This document shows, in pieces, positions 63,801 to 64,000 of a DNA stretch of 64,000 nt. The position numbers and the translations under genes are program-made. The stretch is from assembly GCF_002005105.1 (NCBI RefSeq), contig NZ_MSCV01000018.1:47683-111682 (forward strand), given 5' to 3'. The notes beneath the pieces are model-generated. The model was not told the DNA's origin, did no database searches, and saw only the letters and a program-made list of their open reading frames with translations. The stretch comes from Methylocaldum sp. 14B. GTDB lineage: Bacteria > Pseudomonadota > Gammaproteobacteria > Methylococcales > Methylococcaceae. The number at the start of each line of letters is the position of its first letter. Positions within the stretch are counted from its first letter, which is position 1.

Positions 63801-64000
63801 CGTTCTCCGTCTTCAGATGACGCCCTTTCGAATCGAAGTAATACAGTTCGTTTCCGTCGGTCGACGGTATTAGCATGTTTTCGAGTCCGGCGTCAGGGAA
63901 TGGCGGCGCTAGCTGTCGGATGCGACCGTTGTCGGTGTCAGCGATATAGAGCTTGCCATTGGGGGCCATGGCTATGCCTCGCGGGCCGGAAAGGTGTGAC
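60880..64000 (-). CDS. RHS-repeat polymorphic toxin, C-terminal 1039 residues
   Basis: The gene enters from beyond base 64000; the frame is open to the edge (SGPRGIAMAPNGKLYIADTD, an NHL-type repeat). Dozens of YD/RHS repeats follow ([25 protein letters not shown]). The core ends with HLGSPRLV and [20 protein letters not shown]; in RHS proteins the toxin follows this point. The toxin part has GGGLQCINPNNPHERFRFMP and TPEAHIPINEFKF-like wording (SPEAHIPINEFKF). I have seen similar ends on RHS and CdiA toxins but cannot name the activity. It would be delivered by a type VI or other secretion route in rival killing. Confidence 0.88.
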   Translation of the reverse strand, partial: SHLSGPRGIAMAPNGKLYIADTDNGRIRQLAPPFPDAGLENMLIPSTDGNELYYFDSKGRHLKTENALTRAVLYRFGYDSAGRLISVTDVDGNVTTIERDAAGNPTAIVAPDGQRTALTQDANGYLATVVNPAGETHAMSYTADGLLTGFTAPKGNTNTFTYDDRGRLIQDVNAGGGGWMLLRSEGSSGFSTAMTTAEGRTTTFGVEYLATGDRRQLNTYPDGTVLDRLFQTNGEEIGTAPDDTVTTVLEGPDPRFGMQAPVATSTTVKTPSGLTATVTRNRAATLVDPGNLLSLTTFSETQTVNGRTSRTVFDVLSRIFTATSPVGRTLTTVVNDRGRPVSRQIPGLEPEQFAYDVRGRLQEVILGQGSDARTVHYDYYADGPSQGWLHTVTDPLGRTVSYEYDLAGRVILKTLPDGRSVQFGYDANGNLTSLLPPGQPAHLFDYTPLDLTEHYTPPTVEATDPATRYQYNLDKQLTRITRPGGETVTFAYDAGGRLQTVTAPQGETTYAYAYDAAGRLQNLTAPGSLGLNYAYDGALLTQTAWTGSIAGTVGYAYDTDFRVKTVSVNGSPISFGYDADSLLTSAGALTLTRHAQNGLLTGTALGTVTDSLTYSGFGEVQGYTANVDSSPVFSTGYTRDALGRITQKTETVNGQIDTTVYTYDLAGRLTEVKHNGTVQATYGYDANGNRTHVNGLEVASYDTQDRLTIYNGTAFAYTANGDLKTKTVGGQVTGFSYDVFGNLRQVTLPGGTVIDYLIDGRNRRIGKTVNGTLVQGFLYQDGLRPIAELHGQNQIVSRFVYADKANVPAYLIRGGSTYRIISDHLGSPRLVVNTVDGTVVQRLDYDAWGQVILDTNPGFQPFGFSGGLYDRDTGLVRFGARDYDPETGRWTAKDPIRFEGGDANLYAYVLDDPINWIDALGLAGEKLPISPGSLVLDLLFHVNELGNGELPVQPPAGLPPDWILKPTKKGGGLQCINPNNPHERFRFMPGNPNSPNPAQQKPYFKYTKDGTAYDINGNPVNTNSPEAHIPINEFKFPFP

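Noticed and set aside
62374..63873. A 499-codon plus-strand frame opposite the RHS gene
   Set aside because: It mirrors the codon pattern of the minus-strand RHS repeats, has no recognisable domain, and the RHS reading is unmistakable.

Overview
The window looks like chromosomal DNA of a gammaproteobacterial methanotroph (Methylococcaceae, in the style of Methylocaldum or Methylococcus). This is an inference from gene content: a hopanoid C-3 methylase (HpnR), a lanthanide-type PQQ alcohol dehydrogenase with its XoxJ partner and cytochromes, a complete sucrose cluster (sucrose synthase, sucrose-phosphate synthase, sucrose phosphatase and a fused nucleotidyltransferase), a group 3b [NiFe] hydrogenase, and a high GC background dense in small palindromic repeats.

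Layout. 1-3029: 3' part of a cytoplasmic NADP-linked [NiFe] hydrogenase operon (gamma, delta, alpha subunits and maturation protease). 3052-4800: an AT-rich acyltransferase and then gene-poor DNA holding a decayed second copy of the maturation protease. 4814-10779: secreted hydrolase, hpnR, FAD-linked oxidase lacking its usual Fe-S half, and a remnant of an amidinotransferase. 10955-12795: two membrane proteins (YetF-like, MscS-like). 12873-16533: cytochrome-cytochrome-xoxF-xoxJ. 16872-21698: secreted protein of unknown function, di-heme peroxidase plus DsrE-like protein, amino acid permease, PadR regulator. 21700-22290: remnants of a bile-acid-symporter-like gene and an arylsulfatase. 22317-27093: lipoprotein, HAD hydrolase, outer-membrane barrel and a KamA-type radical SAM protein. 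27403-35957: MarR regulator with a strong operator-like palindrome, lipoprotein, arylsulfatase plus its formylglycine-generating enzyme, and small envelope proteins. 36452-38971: large mechanosensitive channel. 39280-47886: MarR regulator and the sucrose locus. 48759-54165: large PAS/GAF histidine kinase and a sodium:alanine symporter. 54484-64000: truncated membrane-anchored protein and a minus-strand RHS toxin locus with one long RHS gene (5' end beyond the window), three displaced RHS toxin tips each followed by its own small immunity-like gene, and decayed tip remnants.

How things fit. XoxF oxidises methanol in the periplasm and hands electrons to the adjacent cytochromes. The sucrose genes would make and reuse sucrose from C1-derived hexose phosphates as a compatible solute or carbon store. 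The FGE next to the arylsulfatase supplies its catalytic formylglycine. The RHS array stores alternative toxin-immunity pairs joined to near-identical core segments, so recombination could swap them onto the full gene.

The most unusual non-coding content is three interspersed repeat types: (i) REP-type hairpins with a 5' GTAG foot, often packed inside MITE-like elements ending in TAGAGCGTTTTC; (ii) a roughly 117-bp element that folds as four consecutive hairpins closed by a short end-to-end helix, present four times and with a diverged cousin at 48061-48223; (iii) a GGGTGGGTTA / TAACCCACC family. Several of these sit exactly on gene ends and supply stop codons. I saw no rRNA, tRNA or CRISPR array.
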